From JALYTY01 sp964546935 (lineage in GTDB: Bacteria > Vulcanimicrobiota > Vulcanimicrobiia > Vulcanimicrobiales > Vulcanimicrobiaceae), in NCBI GenBank assembly GCA_964546935.1, contig CAZJLJ010000006.1, forward strand, positions 19,393 through 83,392: a stretch of 64,000 nt of DNA. Reading direction: 5' to 3'. The position numbers and the translations under genes are program-made. The notes under the pieces are model-generated. The model saw only the letters and a program-made list of their open reading frames with translations. It was not told where the DNA came from and made no database searches. The stretch's first letter is position 1, and every line of letters starts with the position of its first letter. Positions 26,901 through 35,198 of the stretch are shown in pieces.

Positions 26901-27455
26901 TCCCGGCCCGGGCATATATTCGGTGTTTTTGATGACACCCGGCGCAGATTCGATGAGCTGGTTAAGGTTCGTAGAACCATTTTGGCCCAGCGCTTGGTTT
27001 ACGCGGGCGCCTTGGAACGTCGTCACATCGACCGTTTGATGCGGCTGATACGCAGAAGTGGCGCCGCGAGATTGAACCTGCGCAATGGTCTTCAATCCCT
27101 TAACGAGCTTTATGGCGCCGAGCCGCTGTACCTCATCGCCGAAAACGGTTACGCCGGTGAGCGTCGTTTCGATGTAGTTGTTCGCGCTTATGTGAACGAC
27201 GTACGTGTCGGGCGCAATATCAAGCAACGTGAAAAAGCCATGCGAGTCCGTCGTTGTCTTGTAACTTCCGGAACCCGAACTCGCATTAACCGCGGCGCCT
27301 GCAATAGGCGCGTTACTGGCCGAATCGACGACGGATCCGCGTAGCGTTCCCGTTACGCCGCCGGCCGCATAAGCGGCGCTATGAAAAGAAAAGAGCAGCG
27401 ATGCAATAAGCAATAACGCTGCTGATGTTCGAAGGGTCGCTCCACGTCGGTCCAT
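23937..27455 (-). CDS. TonB-dependent receptor with carboxypeptidase-regulatory-like N-domain (Oar/SusC-like)
   Basis: 1172 aa. After a signal peptide comes a carboxypeptidase-regulatory β-sandwich (GTLRGSVVDSASNAPIAGAA, TDSHGFFTLLDIAPDTYVV; residues 35-110). A plug domain follows (LNQLIESAPGVIKNTEY, FTIRGSASVEIGYQFDGVDY; residues 145-260), then a long β-barrel rich in aromatic and Asn/Gly turns, ending in the outer-membrane signature GYIQIKLGRGSL. It imports a large ligand, probably a glycan fragment, across the outer membrane using TonB energy; no tonB or exbBD gene is present here. GGAGG precedes ATG 27455. It is the first gene of the operon with the lipoprotein and glycosidase. Confidence 0.9.
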   Translation of the reverse strand: MDRRGATLRTSAALLLIASLLFSFHSAAYAAGGVTGTLRGSVVDSASNAPIAGAAVNASSGSGSYKTTTDSHGFFTLLDIAPDTYVVHISANNYIETTLTGVTVFGDEVQRLGAIKLVKGLKTIAQVQSRGATSAYQPHQTVDVTTFQGARVNQALGQNGSTNLNQLIESAPGVIKNTEYMPGPGNSSNAFTIRGSASVEIGYQFDGVDYRGSFFDEDPSQGYLNGVGGGKGGLQVVSGAGDATQGGIGAGVVNIVPGRGASPGDGFVGFDVGGPWYYHAASGQYGWGTPDGHFSDFFSFRSTRAAPQIAPYGRDASDAGQYLGTSFLYDDDILNNFYFRFGKNNNQEIQVLTDWLDHRGWANYGGLANVNYYPYDPFSYQQFQFDFSGFPMWPSTSGDPTGLKWYQSVIPYQPGTPKTQTLPTQPEEYVYGPTNFLKVGYTRPLGSATSFNTFFYNWGGLVANNITGSSSDLTLGSSLPGYNNAGGRKVGFQTQIQTVASEKHTLTLVGKFENGFPYWVQQNHGNTWQGFLGGRTYDQGSSSSTALTIPGYAPDGPRIEDWFLPQTVGQPVSAANPCIGPALDNNYNPSGTTTQGCYLYSWLLANGKWTGQLPTVPNTGFNYNKSDFQQYGIGLRDQWTPNQRLTLDYGIRLDGQNLKWAANPALNADLSNTADIGTAFAQLSNSYLRPRVWEPRFAASYLLTPSDSVRASYGRSASFFFGQTGGTPTNISGVDPILWTIPAKDAAHPTFDSTTGQGPTCGSGWHPLGTSPNGTYVTNPNVYFSGFGTLGVPGNYFQCKNYAQSVFWAFDQAFAAPDLGGQNVATYNNWDLAYSHQFKNGWGTKLTAYDRRGYNTYQVTLLNAGLPDPVTGQQTAGAFEERETGTTKTFGLEFFLTTPDRPFGFSGFLTMNYVNALTNTPPVSGSSNLPAVAQYLYQTGTLFHASYLPPFSAVAGIEYKTKGGFRINPILNFDGGEPFGVGLTSYGFVNGTLYALPTGNLGQNTPFAGPGQANQPYNSTCYNDPAFAGSYFKPKYFACRGDSEPALAGQKLTQARLYSDLDLEYEHRGITYGVYITNLFDNYRAQPSVNQAWQPVATGVGGAQTGKFAGANPLTTSTDANGNTIVVPNPLYLVGARNASVYDEFWNPFQRLYVPGREIRGYIQIKLGRGSL

Positions 27456-27859
27456 ACCGATGACGCCTCCTTAACCATATCTTAACGTGCTACTCAATTA
27501 TCTCTTAGTGCGTTTTAAACCTATGATGATGCGCGAAAGCGATCGCAGCCCGACCGCCACTCGTGAATGTGTAAATGCGTTAAATCAACAGGCTGCGCGT
27601 GATTAACGCGTTGATTACGTCGTCTAACGTAAAGAGGCAAAAGGGCCGGGCCGTTATGCCCATTACGAAAAGCGACACATCGTCTTCGGCCGCAGCGTGC
27701 GGGACGCACGAGTACCGAAGTAGATGTTGCGTAAACGACGGGAAGTACTTGAAGTATGCGTGCCATCGAAAACCCCATGATGAAGTAGGAGTCTTCGCTA
27801 TGGCGTGAACCGAAATGCTCACGTGAACGCTGGCAAGGCGTGTCGCCTCACGTTGATTG
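27456..27859. other. 404-bp intergenic region without a supported gene
   Basis: This lies upstream of the TonB receptor and downstream of the permease stop. Two minus-strand frames of 80-85 codons (27521-27778 and 27580-27822) and a plus frame exist, but they overlap one another, lack good ribosome sites and match nothing I know. I see no riboswitch: there is no cobalamin box and no c-di-GMP motif. The receptor promoter must lie here, with the T/A-rich stretch around 27480-27530 the likeliest place. Confidence 0.5.
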
Positions 27860-29266
27860 TTAAATTTGCTCTAAGGATGCGTTGTCCTTTTGTTCAGTTG
27901 TGCGCGGCTCACCAAGCGATTCGCTGAAGTCTAGCGCAACCGGCGCGGCGCGAAAACCTCGCGTGAGAACCGCGAGATAGCACACGCCCAAAGCGAGCCA
28001 AATACCGCCGACGATCTTCGCGAGGGGGTTCAGATTCCACCAAATCGCCGCGCAAAAGATGAATCCCGCAAGCGGTAAAACGGTGTCCAGCAAAAGGTTG
28101 CGTTTGTACCCCTGCTGCGGATGAAACGTGAACTGCCAAAGCGTCGCGAGATTGACACCCATGAACGCGAGGAAAGCGCCGAAGTTCAGCATTTCACCCG
28201 CGTGCTCATAGGCATTTCCATAGTGGTCCAGGAGGATGGCGCCTATGAACGTGAGGACTCCGATGAGCAGCAGGTTGTATGTCGGCGTCGTGGCATTGGC
28301 GTGCAGATGTCCGAAGATCCGGCGTGGCAACACGTTGTCGCGCCCCATGCCGAAAAGCAATTTCGCAGCACCGAGCGCGCCGGTTAATCCGCTTCCGAAC
28401 GCCGCGACGATTAGGATGATCCCCATGGCGTTGAAGAGCCACGGTCCGCCAACGCGGCTAGCCACGTCCATGAACGCCGTCGTCAGATCCTTGAACGCAT
28501 GCCAGTTCGGCCACACGAGCGAGCCGAGGTAGGCGAGAAATCCGCTGAAGACGCCGGTGAACGCGCACACGAGTACGGTCGCGAGCAGAATGTTGCGCTT
28601 CGGATTCTTTGCGTCTTCCGCAAGCGTCGTGATGCCGTCGAATCCGATGTAGGTCAGGGCGGCAAACGATGTGGCGCCCCAAATGCGCTGCCAGTCAAAG
28701 GCCTTCGGATCGTAGAACGGCTTGATCGAAAACAGTGCGGCGAATCCGCCCGCAGCGACGAGATAGCGCAGGGCCAGCGCGACGAACGCCACGATGACCA
28801 CGACCATAATGAACAGCAAGATACGATTCGCGCTTGCCGACGTTTTAATACCGCGGAGATTGAGCAGCGTGAAGATCGCCGCGATTGCGAGCGCCCAAAT
28901 AACAAACGGAATGTGCTCCAGGTACCGCGTGGTCATCGCGGTCGCAATCCATACGGTGTTGATGAGCGGCTGGAGCAGATAATCCATGAACATCGCCCAG
29001 CCGACGAGGAAACCGAGGTGCACGTTCAAGCCGCGGCTGACGTACGTATAGGCCGAGCCTGCGGACGGATAGAGCGCGGCCATACGGCCGTAGCTCACCG
29101 CGGTGATCATCATCGCGAACATCGCGATCAGAATGATCGTCGCGAAGTGACCATTGGAAAGCTGCTGCGCAACACCGTAGAGCGGAACCGGGGCGATCGG
29201 CTGAATTAGGACGATGCCGTAAAAGATCAAATCCCAAAGTGAGAGCGCGCGGCGCTGACCGTTCAT
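27860..29266 (-). CDS. APC superfamily permease
   Basis: 468 aa with about 12 membrane helices. Helix 1 has LSLWDLIFYGIVLIQPIAPVPLYG, the substrate-binding region of APC-fold transporters, and AALYPSAGSAYTYVSRGL follows helix 2. A conserved YIGFDGITTLAEDAKNPKRN lies after helix 6. Such proteins normally carry amino acids or amines. Here the gene starts inside the stop of an amino-sugar-type SIS isomerase (ATGA), so the cargo might be an amino sugar or a peptidoglycan-derived amino compound; this is inference. Confidence 0.85.
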   Translation of the reverse strand: MNGQRRALSLWDLIFYGIVLIQPIAPVPLYGVAQQLSNGHFATIILIAMFAMMITAVSYGRMAALYPSAGSAYTYVSRGLNVHLGFLVGWAMFMDYLLQPLINTVWIATAMTTRYLEHIPFVIWALAIAAIFTLLNLRGIKTSASANRILLFIMVVVIVAFVALALRYLVAAGGFAALFSIKPFYDPKAFDWQRIWGATSFAALTYIGFDGITTLAEDAKNPKRNILLATVLVCAFTGVFSGFLAYLGSLVWPNWHAFKDLTTAFMDVASRVGGPWLFNAMGIILIVAAFGSGLTGALGAAKLLFGMGRDNVLPRRIFGHLHANATTPTYNLLLIGVLTFIGAILLDHYGNAYEHAGEMLNFGAFLAFMGVNLATLWQFTFHPQQGYKRNLLLDTVLPLAGFIFCAAIWWNLNPLAKIVGGIWLALGVCYLAVLTRGFRAAPVALDFSESLGEPRTTEQKDNASLEQI

Positions 29267-30276
29267 GCGCCGGTTAGGGCTTTCGTAAGACCCCGAGGAT
29301 GGTCGCTATCGATTCCATAGATGCGAGCGATGTGCAAGGCGAGCATTTGCGCAGTTACAAGCCATGCGAGGGTGTTGTAAGGATCCTCCACGGTAGGACC
29401 GAGCCGTTGGACGCCGTCGATCTCGCAGCGCCCGATCAAATACCTCAACGCATCGGCCTTTCGCACTTCTTGCATCGGTTTCTCGAGCACGGGCAATGCA
29501 TCTCTATCGACAATGCCGATAACCGCATATGATGCATCGACCATTGCAATGCTGCCGTGACGAAATTCGCCGGCCGCAAAGCCCTCGGCGTGCATGTAGG
29601 CCGCTTCTTTGAATTTCAACGCGACTTCTTGCGCGATAGGGAAGCCGTAATCGGAACCGAGAAAAACTAGGTGGCGCCGTAGCGCGACACGCTGCGCCGG
29701 CTCCGCCAATTCCTCGTCGGCGTTTTCTTCGAGCCATTTGCGTACCGTGCGCGCGGTCGAAAGTAAAGCCGACGGATCCCGTGTTCCGGTTTTTCCGAGC
29801 AACGACGCCGCCCACAGCAGAATTGCCATCGTTGCTGTTACGCTTTTAGTTGCCGGCACGGCGAGTTCGCGTCCGGCGTCGACGTCTATCGTTAAATCCG
29901 CCCGTTCGCCCAACGGCGACTCGGCCGTGTTCGTCAGGGCGATTAGGCGCGAGGGCTTCAGCACGTCGATTGCGTTGAGGACATCCGTCGAGCGGCCGCT
30001 TTGTGAAATGGCGACTACGGTTTTACATTCGTAGGCCGCGTGATCCAGCCGCGCTTCGGTCGCGGCCAATGCCTCGGCTGAAAGCGCGCGCCGCCGTAAA
30101 GCCAACGCGCCAAGTCTGGCGGCGAACAGGGAGCTGCCGCTTCCGACCAAAACGATGTTATCGTCGAGCGCCTCGGCGAGTTGAACGGCTTTGTTCGATT
30201 CCGCGAGACGCTCCCACACAGTAGGCTGCTCGCGAATCTCGCGCTCGAACGACACTCCTAATGCAGGTTTGTCCAT
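29263..30276 (-). CDS. SIS-domain sugar-phosphate isomerase/deaminase (AgaS/GlmS-C-like)
   Basis: 337 aa with two SIS domains. The first has LVGSGSSLFAARL, VVAISQSGRSTDVLNAI and ALTNTAESPLGERADL; the second has FLGSDYGFPIAQEVALKFKEAAYMHAEGFAAGEFRHGS. The C-terminal IDSDHPRGLTKALTG is the end pattern of glucosamine-6-phosphate synthase isomerase domains. The glutaminase domain of GlmS is missing, so it should work as an amino-sugar-phosphate deaminase/isomerase in catabolism. The start codon is only 21 bp from that of the divergent GH20 gene, and the stop is coupled to the APC permease. Confidence 0.88.
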   Translation of the reverse strand: MDKPALGVSFEREIREQPTVWERLAESNKAVQLAEALDDNIVLVGSGSSLFAARLGALALRRRALSAEALAATEARLDHAAYECKTVVAISQSGRSTDVLNAIDVLKPSRLIALTNTAESPLGERADLTIDVDAGRELAVPATKSVTATMAILLWAASLLGKTGTRDPSALLSTARTVRKWLEENADEELAEPAQRVALRRHLVFLGSDYGFPIAQEVALKFKEAAYMHAEGFAAGEFRHGSIAMVDASYAVIGIVDRDALPVLEKPMQEVRKADALRYLIGRCEIDGVQRLGPTVEDPYNTLAWLVTAQMLALHIARIYGIDSDHPRGLTKALTGA

Positions 30277-30297
30277 CGACCCCCCGAGGATGTGCGT

Positions 30298-32166
30298 ATG
30301 AAGAGTCGACGTGGTGTGTTTGTGCTCCTGTTTACCGCGCTGCTTCCGGCAAGTGCGCCGGCGGCGCAGCCGTCCGCCGAAGCGTTGGGCATTATTCCGC
30401 TTCCGCGTACAATCATGACCACGGATGGAACGTATCCCGTTCCGCCGCAGTGGACGATCTACGGCAATAGCGCGTCCGAACTAACTGCGGCTGATTTCGC
30501 GCTTTCGTATTTTCGAACGCGTGGAGCAACTGTTTATATTGTGAAGAACCCCGAGGCGGCGCTGCGCTTTTCGATTGTAAAAGATGCGGCGCTTCCTAAT
30601 GAAGCGTACCGCGTGATCGTCTCGGGAAGCGGCGTTGAAATCTCAGCGACCAGCGCGGCGGGTTTATTCTACGGTTTGCAGACCTTCGAACAAATCGCGG
30701 ACACCAGTGGAACGAATCTGCCTTTTTTGGAGATCGTCGATTCGCCACGCTTTGCGTGGCGCGGCATTCATTTAGACGTTAGCCGTCATTTCTTTCCCGT
30801 ACCGGTCGTCGAGCGCTATATCGACGTGGCCGCGCACTATAAGCTCAATACGTTCCACTGGCATTTGACCGACGACCAAGGCTGGCGCATTGAGATCAAA
30901 CACTATCCGTTGTTAACCAAAGTCGGCTCGTGCCGCGCGCAAACGCAGGTCGGCAACGACTCAACGGAGTTCGACGGAAAGAAATACTGCGGATACTACA
31001 CACAAGATCAAATTCGCGAAGTCGTGGAGTATGCACGCAAACGCTACGTTACAATCGTTCCGGAGATCGAGATGCCGGGACACGCGGACGCATCGGTCGC
31101 AGCATATCCTTCGCTTGCGTGTGGAGCACCTCACGTGAAAGTGCGTCAAACGTGGGGCATCAGTCACGACATCTACTGTCCGACCGAACCGACGTTTCAC
31201 TTTCTCTCCGTGGTGCTCGAGGAAGTCGCGAGTCTGTTCCCGGGCCGCTACATTCATGCGGGGGGCGATGAAGTTCCGAAGGACGAGTGGCAGCATAGTA
31301 ACGTGGTTCACCAACTGATGCGGCGTGAAAAACTCAGGACGTACGACGACGTTCAAGGGTATTTCGATCGCCGCATTGAGAGCATTCTCTCGCGATACGG
31401 AAAACGTATGATCGGGTGGGACGAGATGTTGGACGGCGGCGTTTCGAGATCGACCACGATCATGGCGTGGCATAGTGTGGAACGCGGTATCAAGGCTGCA
31501 TCGCGCGGTTACGACGTCGTGATGACCCCGGACGGTCCGCTATATTTCGACGCCTATCAAGGCGATCAAAACGACGAGCCGCTCGCAATCGGCGGCCTTT
31601 CCCGCCCGCAAGATGTCTATGCCTTGGAGCCGGCGCGCAACGTGAGTTTCGCAATTGCAAAGCACATCGTCGGCGTGCAAGCGAATCTGTGGACCGAATA
31701 CATCGGCGATCCGTCCTACTTGTTTTACATGGTGCTTCCACGCGAATTGGCGTTGAGCGAGCTGGCCTGGTCGGCGCCGGAGCGGCGGGATTGGGTTTCT
31801 TTCGAAAAGCGAATGACGCCACAATACGCGTGGCTCACTCGCGACCAGCTGAACTTTCGCATTCCCAATCCATTGTTTGCCGTTACTAGCGCAGGCGCGA
31901 CACTCTTCAGCAATGTCAATCCGTCGATGCGAACGGTGGAAATGCGTGTAACCGGCGGTGATGTTTCCGTTGCAATGGAGACGCCGGTCGCCGACGCAAC
32001 AATCCATTACACGATGGACGGCTCGACCCCAACGGCAAAATCGCGCCTTTACTCCGCGCCCCTAAAGACGACCATCCGCGAAGGGACGAAAATCGACATA
32101 ACGGCCGTCACGATATTGCGTGACGGCCGTACGAGCACTCCAAGCGAGATAATCGTGCACCGTTAG
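30298..32166 (+). CDS. β-N-acetylhexosaminidase, GH20
   Basis: 622 aa from ATG 30298, with GAGG 8 bp upstream. A signal peptide (GVFVLLFTALLPASAPAA) leads to the small GH20 N-domain (residues 35-150) and the TIM barrel: FAWRGIHLDVSRHFFP, FHWHLTDDQGWRIEI and the catalytic pair D324-E325 in HAGGDEVPKDEW. A chitobiase C-terminal-type β domain closes the protein (IHYTMDGSTPTAKSRLYSAPL). It releases GlcNAc or GalNAc from chitin, peptidoglycan or glycan ends outside the cytoplasm. With the divergent SIS isomerase and permease it forms a compact amino-sugar use cluster. Confidence 0.95.
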   Translation: MKSRRGVFVLLFTALLPASAPAAQPSAEALGIIPLPRTIMTTDGTYPVPPQWTIYGNSASELTAADFALSYFRTRGATVYIVKNPEAALRFSIVKDAALPNEAYRVIVSGSGVEISATSAAGLFYGLQTFEQIADTSGTNLPFLEIVDSPRFAWRGIHLDVSRHFFPVPVVERYIDVAAHYKLNTFHWHLTDDQGWRIEIKHYPLLTKVGSCRAQTQVGNDSTEFDGKKYCGYYTQDQIREVVEYARKRYVTIVPEIEMPGHADASVAAYPSLACGAPHVKVRQTWGISHDIYCPTEPTFHFLSVVLEEVASLFPGRYIHAGGDEVPKDEWQHSNVVHQLMRREKLRTYDDVQGYFDRRIESILSRYGKRMIGWDEMLDGGVSRSTTIMAWHSVERGIKAASRGYDVVMTPDGPLYFDAYQGDQNDEPLAIGGLSRPQDVYALEPARNVSFAIAKHIVGVQANLWTEYIGDPSYLFYMVLPRELALSELAWSAPERRDWVSFEKRMTPQYAWLTRDQLNFRIPNPLFAVTSAGATLFSNVNPSMRTVEMRVTGGDVSVAMETPVADATIHYTMDGSTPTAKSRLYSAPLKTTIREGTKIDITAVTILRDGRTSTPSEIIVHR

Positions 32167-32627
32167 GGCGAATCAGGAGATGTAACTTCGTTTAAAAACT
32201 CGGCGAGATCCCGAAGGTATTCGAGCGCTTGCCGGCTTCGAGCCGAAACGAAATCACAGATCGGTTCCTCGAACACGTCGCTGAAACGCCCTTCCAGATG
32301 AGCGCTCATGCCCGCCACGCACCCATTTTCGACGGCTATGAGCGTACACGTAAACACCAACGTAAGGTCCGGAAGAGGGCGAGTTTCCACTGTGAAGGCC
32401 ACGCCTGAGTTGATAAGCGTGATGCAAAACGGTGTCCAGCGTCGATCGTCGCGCGCAAAGCCCATCCCGCCTTCGGTGGGACCGAGCATCCGTGTTTGCC
32501 GCACGTCCGGATGCCATGTGTCCCACAATGCCGGATGGGCCCAGAGCTCCCACACTAGCGGTGCGGGGGCATGTACTATCACATGCACTGGAGTGTTGCC
32601 CATACGAGCAGCATTGCTCCAACTCAT
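32163..32627 (-). CDS. SRPBCC (START-like) family protein
   Basis: 154 aa (146 from Met9). The fold is suggested by VIVHAPAPLVWELWAHPALWDTWHPDVRQ, a β-strand plus two-helix opening typical of polyketide cyclase/START-like proteins, followed by strands and a long C-terminal helix. These proteins hold a hydrophobic ligand in a cavity. Ligand and partner are unknown. Its stop overlaps that of the convergent GH20 gene by 4 bp. Confidence 0.7.
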   Translation of the reverse strand: MSWSNAARMGNTPVHVIVHAPAPLVWELWAHPALWDTWHPDVRQTRMLGPTEGGMGFARDDRRWTPFCITLINSGVAFTVETRPLPDLTLVFTCTLIAVENGCVAGMSAHLEGRFSDVFEEPICDFVSARSRQALEYLRDLAEFLNEVTSPDSP

Positions 32628-32650
32628 GAGAAAAGTGTAAGCGTTTCTGC

Positions 32651-33292
32651 TTAGGGCTTAACGTTCGGGTTCTTTTCCGCAAACGCGCCGCTGGGATTCG
32701 GCCGCACCCAAACGATCATGTCCCACATGTGCGGCATCTCGAAGACGTGAACCACTTCGTTTGCGCTCTTGACCTTGCCCATTTTGACAAGATCGGCTGC
32801 CGTTGGGTGCGCCGGATCGCCGCCGGCTGCTTTGAATTTGTCCGCCATAACGTACTTGTCGTACGCATAGTGACCGGAGCCATCTTGTTGCACCCAGTGA
32901 ACGTGCTGGCCGAACTCATAGAGCCGTCCCGGGTTCACCCCGAACATCGCCGGCCGCGTCGAGCTTGTATAGAGCGAGGAGTAATCTGCTCCGAGCAGCT
33001 TTCCGTTCTTGTCGTACCAGAGCTGGCTTGGATGCTTGGGATCGGCAGACTGCCATTGCAAGTTGGCGTAGCTGATCGCTCCGGTTTCGTCTTCGTTCGT
33101 ATACCGGAAGTAGCCCGCTTTCTGCGCATCGGCCGCGGTTGGGAAGCGCTGCATTAGGTCCTTTTGGATCGACGAGACGAAGGTCGTTTCCGTGGGGCTC
33201 AGCGGACCGGTGTAAGTTGGGTTCTCGTCCGCGACGGCAATCGCCGTAGAAAAAAACAAAAGCGCCGCAAGGGCATGCAGTGTGCGTTTCAT
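32651..33292 (-). CDS. Exported protein of unknown function
   Basis: 213 aa from ATG 33292, with a signal peptide (LHALAALLFFSTAIAVADE). The frame remains open far upstream, but that part overlaps the histidine kinase and is not coding. The mature protein has several conserved-looking His/Trp motifs (FGQHVHWVQQDGSGHYAYDKY and VFEMPHMWDMIVWV), which might bind metal or haem; no known family is recognised. The divergent kinase starts about 100 bp away. An extracytoplasmic binding or sensor-related role is possible. Confidence 0.65.
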   Translation of the reverse strand: MKRTLHALAALLFFSTAIAVADENPTYTGPLSPTETTFVSSIQKDLMQRFPTAADAQKAGYFRYTNEDETGAISYANLQWQSADPKHPSQLWYDKNGKLLGADYSSLYTSSTRPAMFGVNPGRLYEFGQHVHWVQQDGSGHYAYDKYVMADKFKAAGGDPAHPTAADLVKMGKVKSANEVVHVFEMPHMWDMIVWVRPNPSGAFAEKNPNVKP

Positions 33293-33394
33293 ACGTTCAT
33301 TATGGCCTTCGAACGAAGCGAAAAACATCAATCTCTCCTCAAAAAGGATGCGGGCGAAGGCAGCGATGCTTCGTATGGAAAATGAGCCACACTC

Positions 33395-34507
33395 GTGGCG
33401 CTCTTTTACGACGTTGCCGCGGCTCTCACCGAGCCGGTTCTGGACAAAGCTCTCGAACAAACGCTGCGGCTCGTCGCCGAACATCTCCGTCTGGATGCGG
33501 CGTGGGTGTGGCTGCTCGACGAGGATACGAACCAGTTCTATCTCGCGGCGTCCTACGATCTGCCGCCGTATCTTCGCGAACCAATGCACATGACCGGCGA
33601 GCCGTGCTGGTGCATGCAGGCCTTTTTCGACGGCGACTTCGTTTCGCAAAACGTCGACATCATCGCATGCAGCCGCCTTCGCGAGGGCATCGATGAAGCC
33701 GGCGAAGGCGCGACGCGAGGGCTCCGCTCGCACGCCAGCATCGCATTGCGATTCGGCGATCGGGAACTGGGATTGATCAACGCTGCGCGCGCACAGAGCG
33801 CGCTTTCACCAGAAGAACTGCAAACGCTTGTAACGATCGGAGCCCAAGTTGGCGTCGCCGTCGAGCGTTCGCGCCTGGCAGAGCGCGCGGCGGTTGCTGC
33901 ACGCGTTGAGGAACGCAGCGCTCTGGCACGCGAGTTGCACGACACGATCGTGCAAGACCTCACCGCCATCACGCTGCAGCTGGAGAGCGCGGGACGAAAA
34001 ATCGAAAGCGAGCCGGCCAAGGCGCAGGAGCGCGTCTCGACGGCTGTGTCGCTAGCGCGCAACGCGCTGGAGGAGTTGCGTAGAAACGTGGAAGGTTTAC
34101 GCGGCGATCCGTTGGCAGGCGAAACGCTGATTCGCGCAATCTCAAGGCTCGGCAGAAAATTCACTTCGCAGACCGGCGTGCAGCTGGCGATTGAAGCTCC
34201 GGATGAATTACCGCCGCTACGGCCCGAAGCAGAGGTCGCCATCTTTCGAATTATCTCCGAAGCGCTCTCAAACATCGAACGTCACGCGGACGCGCGACAC
34301 GTTCAAATCGCAATCGACGCTGATTCTCAAGGCGTGAAAGTTAGCATTGAGGACGACGGCCGCGGATTCGAAACCGGCGCCGCTAGTTCGGGGTTCGGAA
34401 TAACCGGCATGCGGGAACGGGTGGAAGAATTGCGTGGAACGTTTGCGCTTCGGTCCTCTGAAATGAGCGGAACGGGTGTCTTCGTGGAATTGCCGGCGGC
34501 AGAATGA
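33395..34507 (+). CDS. GAF-domain sensor histidine kinase (HisKA_3, NarL/DesK class)
   Basis: 370 aa from GTG 33395, soluble. Residues 15-160 form a GAF sensor domain that contains a CWCMQ pair, which could bind a cofactor. A short coiled coil leads to the HisKA_3 dimer domain with phospho-acceptor His182 in ARELHDTIVQDLTA, then HATPase_c with EALSNIERHADA (N box), DDGRGFE (G1) and SGFGITGMRERV (G2). It phosphorylates the response regulator encoded next (ATGA overlap). The signal is unknown. Confidence 0.92.
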   Translation: MALFYDVAAALTEPVLDKALEQTLRLVAEHLRLDAAWVWLLDEDTNQFYLAASYDLPPYLREPMHMTGEPCWCMQAFFDGDFVSQNVDIIACSRLREGIDEAGEGATRGLRSHASIALRFGDRELGLINAARAQSALSPEELQTLVTIGAQVGVAVERSRLAERAAVAARVEERSALARELHDTIVQDLTAITLQLESAGRKIESEPAKAQERVSTAVSLARNALEELRRNVEGLRGDPLAGETLIRAISRLGRKFTSQTGVQLAIEAPDELPPLRPEAEVAIFRIISEALSNIERHADARHVQIAIDADSQGVKVSIEDDGRGFETGAASSGFGITGMRERVEELRGTFALRSSEMSGTGVFVELPAAE

Positions 34508-35121
34508 TTCGCGTGGCACTGGTCGACGATCATCCGATCGTCCTGGACGGTATCGCTCTGGTGCTGGAAGATGCCGACGATTTGGCGGTCGTTTCGCGTG
34601 CAGCGACGTCGCAAGAGGCGAAACTTGCATTATCCGCGCACGAAGTCGATGTTTTAGTGCTGGATTTGGAGCTGCCCGACCGCAGCGGTCTCGAACTTTT
34701 ACGAGACGTAAAACGCGAACATCCGAACGTTGGGGTCGTGGTGTTTACGGCGTACGGTGGTCGCGAGCGCATTTCGCGCGCCCTGGAAACGGGCGCCGAT
34801 TCCTACGTCTTAAAGGGCACATCATCGTCGGAATTGCTGACCGCAATTCGCGCCGTTGCACGAGGAGAGCATTATTTACCGAATGCGATCGCTTCGGAAT
34901 TGATTGGCACGCTACGCCAAACCGGCCGCGAACGATTGACCGAACGAGAGCGCCAGATCGTCAAGCTGCTGGCGCGCGGATTTTCGAATAAGGCGATCGC
35001 TGAGGAATTGCAAATCACCGAGCGCACCGTGAAGTTCCACGTTAGCGAAATCTTGGCACGCCTTGGCGCTTCGAACCGAGCGCATGCGGTCACGGTTGCC
35101 CGCGAATTAGGTCTCGACTGA
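34504..35121 (+). CDS. NarL/FixJ-type response regulator
   Basis: 205 aa. The receiver domain has the acidic pair DD (residues 8-9), phospho-acceptor Asp54 in LVLDLELPD, Thr in VVFTAYG and the Lys in VLKGTSS. The LuxR-type HTH lies at residues 140-200 (LTERERQIVKLLARGFSNKAI, then ITERTVKFHVSEILARLGA). It pairs with the preceding kinase. Its regulon is unknown; the palindrome just downstream (35124-35139) belongs to the next operon and could be a target. Confidence 0.95.
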   Translation: MIRVALVDDHPIVLDGIALVLEDADDLAVVSRAATSQEAKLALSAHEVDVLVLDLELPDRSGLELLRDVKREHPNVGVVVFTAYGGRERISRALETGADSYVLKGTSSSELLTAIRAVARGEHYLPNAIASELIGTLRQTGRERLTERERQIVKLLARGFSNKAIAEELQITERTVKFHVSEILARLGASNRAHAVTVARELGLD

Positions 35122-35123
35122 AA

Positions 35124-35139
35124 CTGTACTAACGTACAG
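35124..35139. promoter_or_regulatory. Palindrome in front of SDR/QueA-like operon
   Basis: CTGTAC-TAAC-GTACAG is a perfect inverted repeat just 2 bp after the response-regulator stop and 60 bp before the SDR start. It resembles a dimeric-regulator operator; a weak terminator is also possible but no T-run follows. Confidence 0.35.
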
Positions 35140-35198
35140 GTGCGTAGCTAACTCTTCGGACGAATCGCAATTCGCGGTGCAGGCGCTACGCTTGAGCC

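Noticed and set aside
27521..27822. Two overlapping minus-strand frames of 80-85 codons in the receptor's upstream region, one with a CBS-like look (FTLDDVINALI).
   Set aside because: No ribosome site, mutual overlap and only one short motif; not enough to call a gene or remnant.
33293..33733. In-frame upstream extension of the exported protein gene at 32651-33292.
   Set aside because: It lies antisense inside the histidine kinase, while a clear signal peptide starts at ATG 33292.
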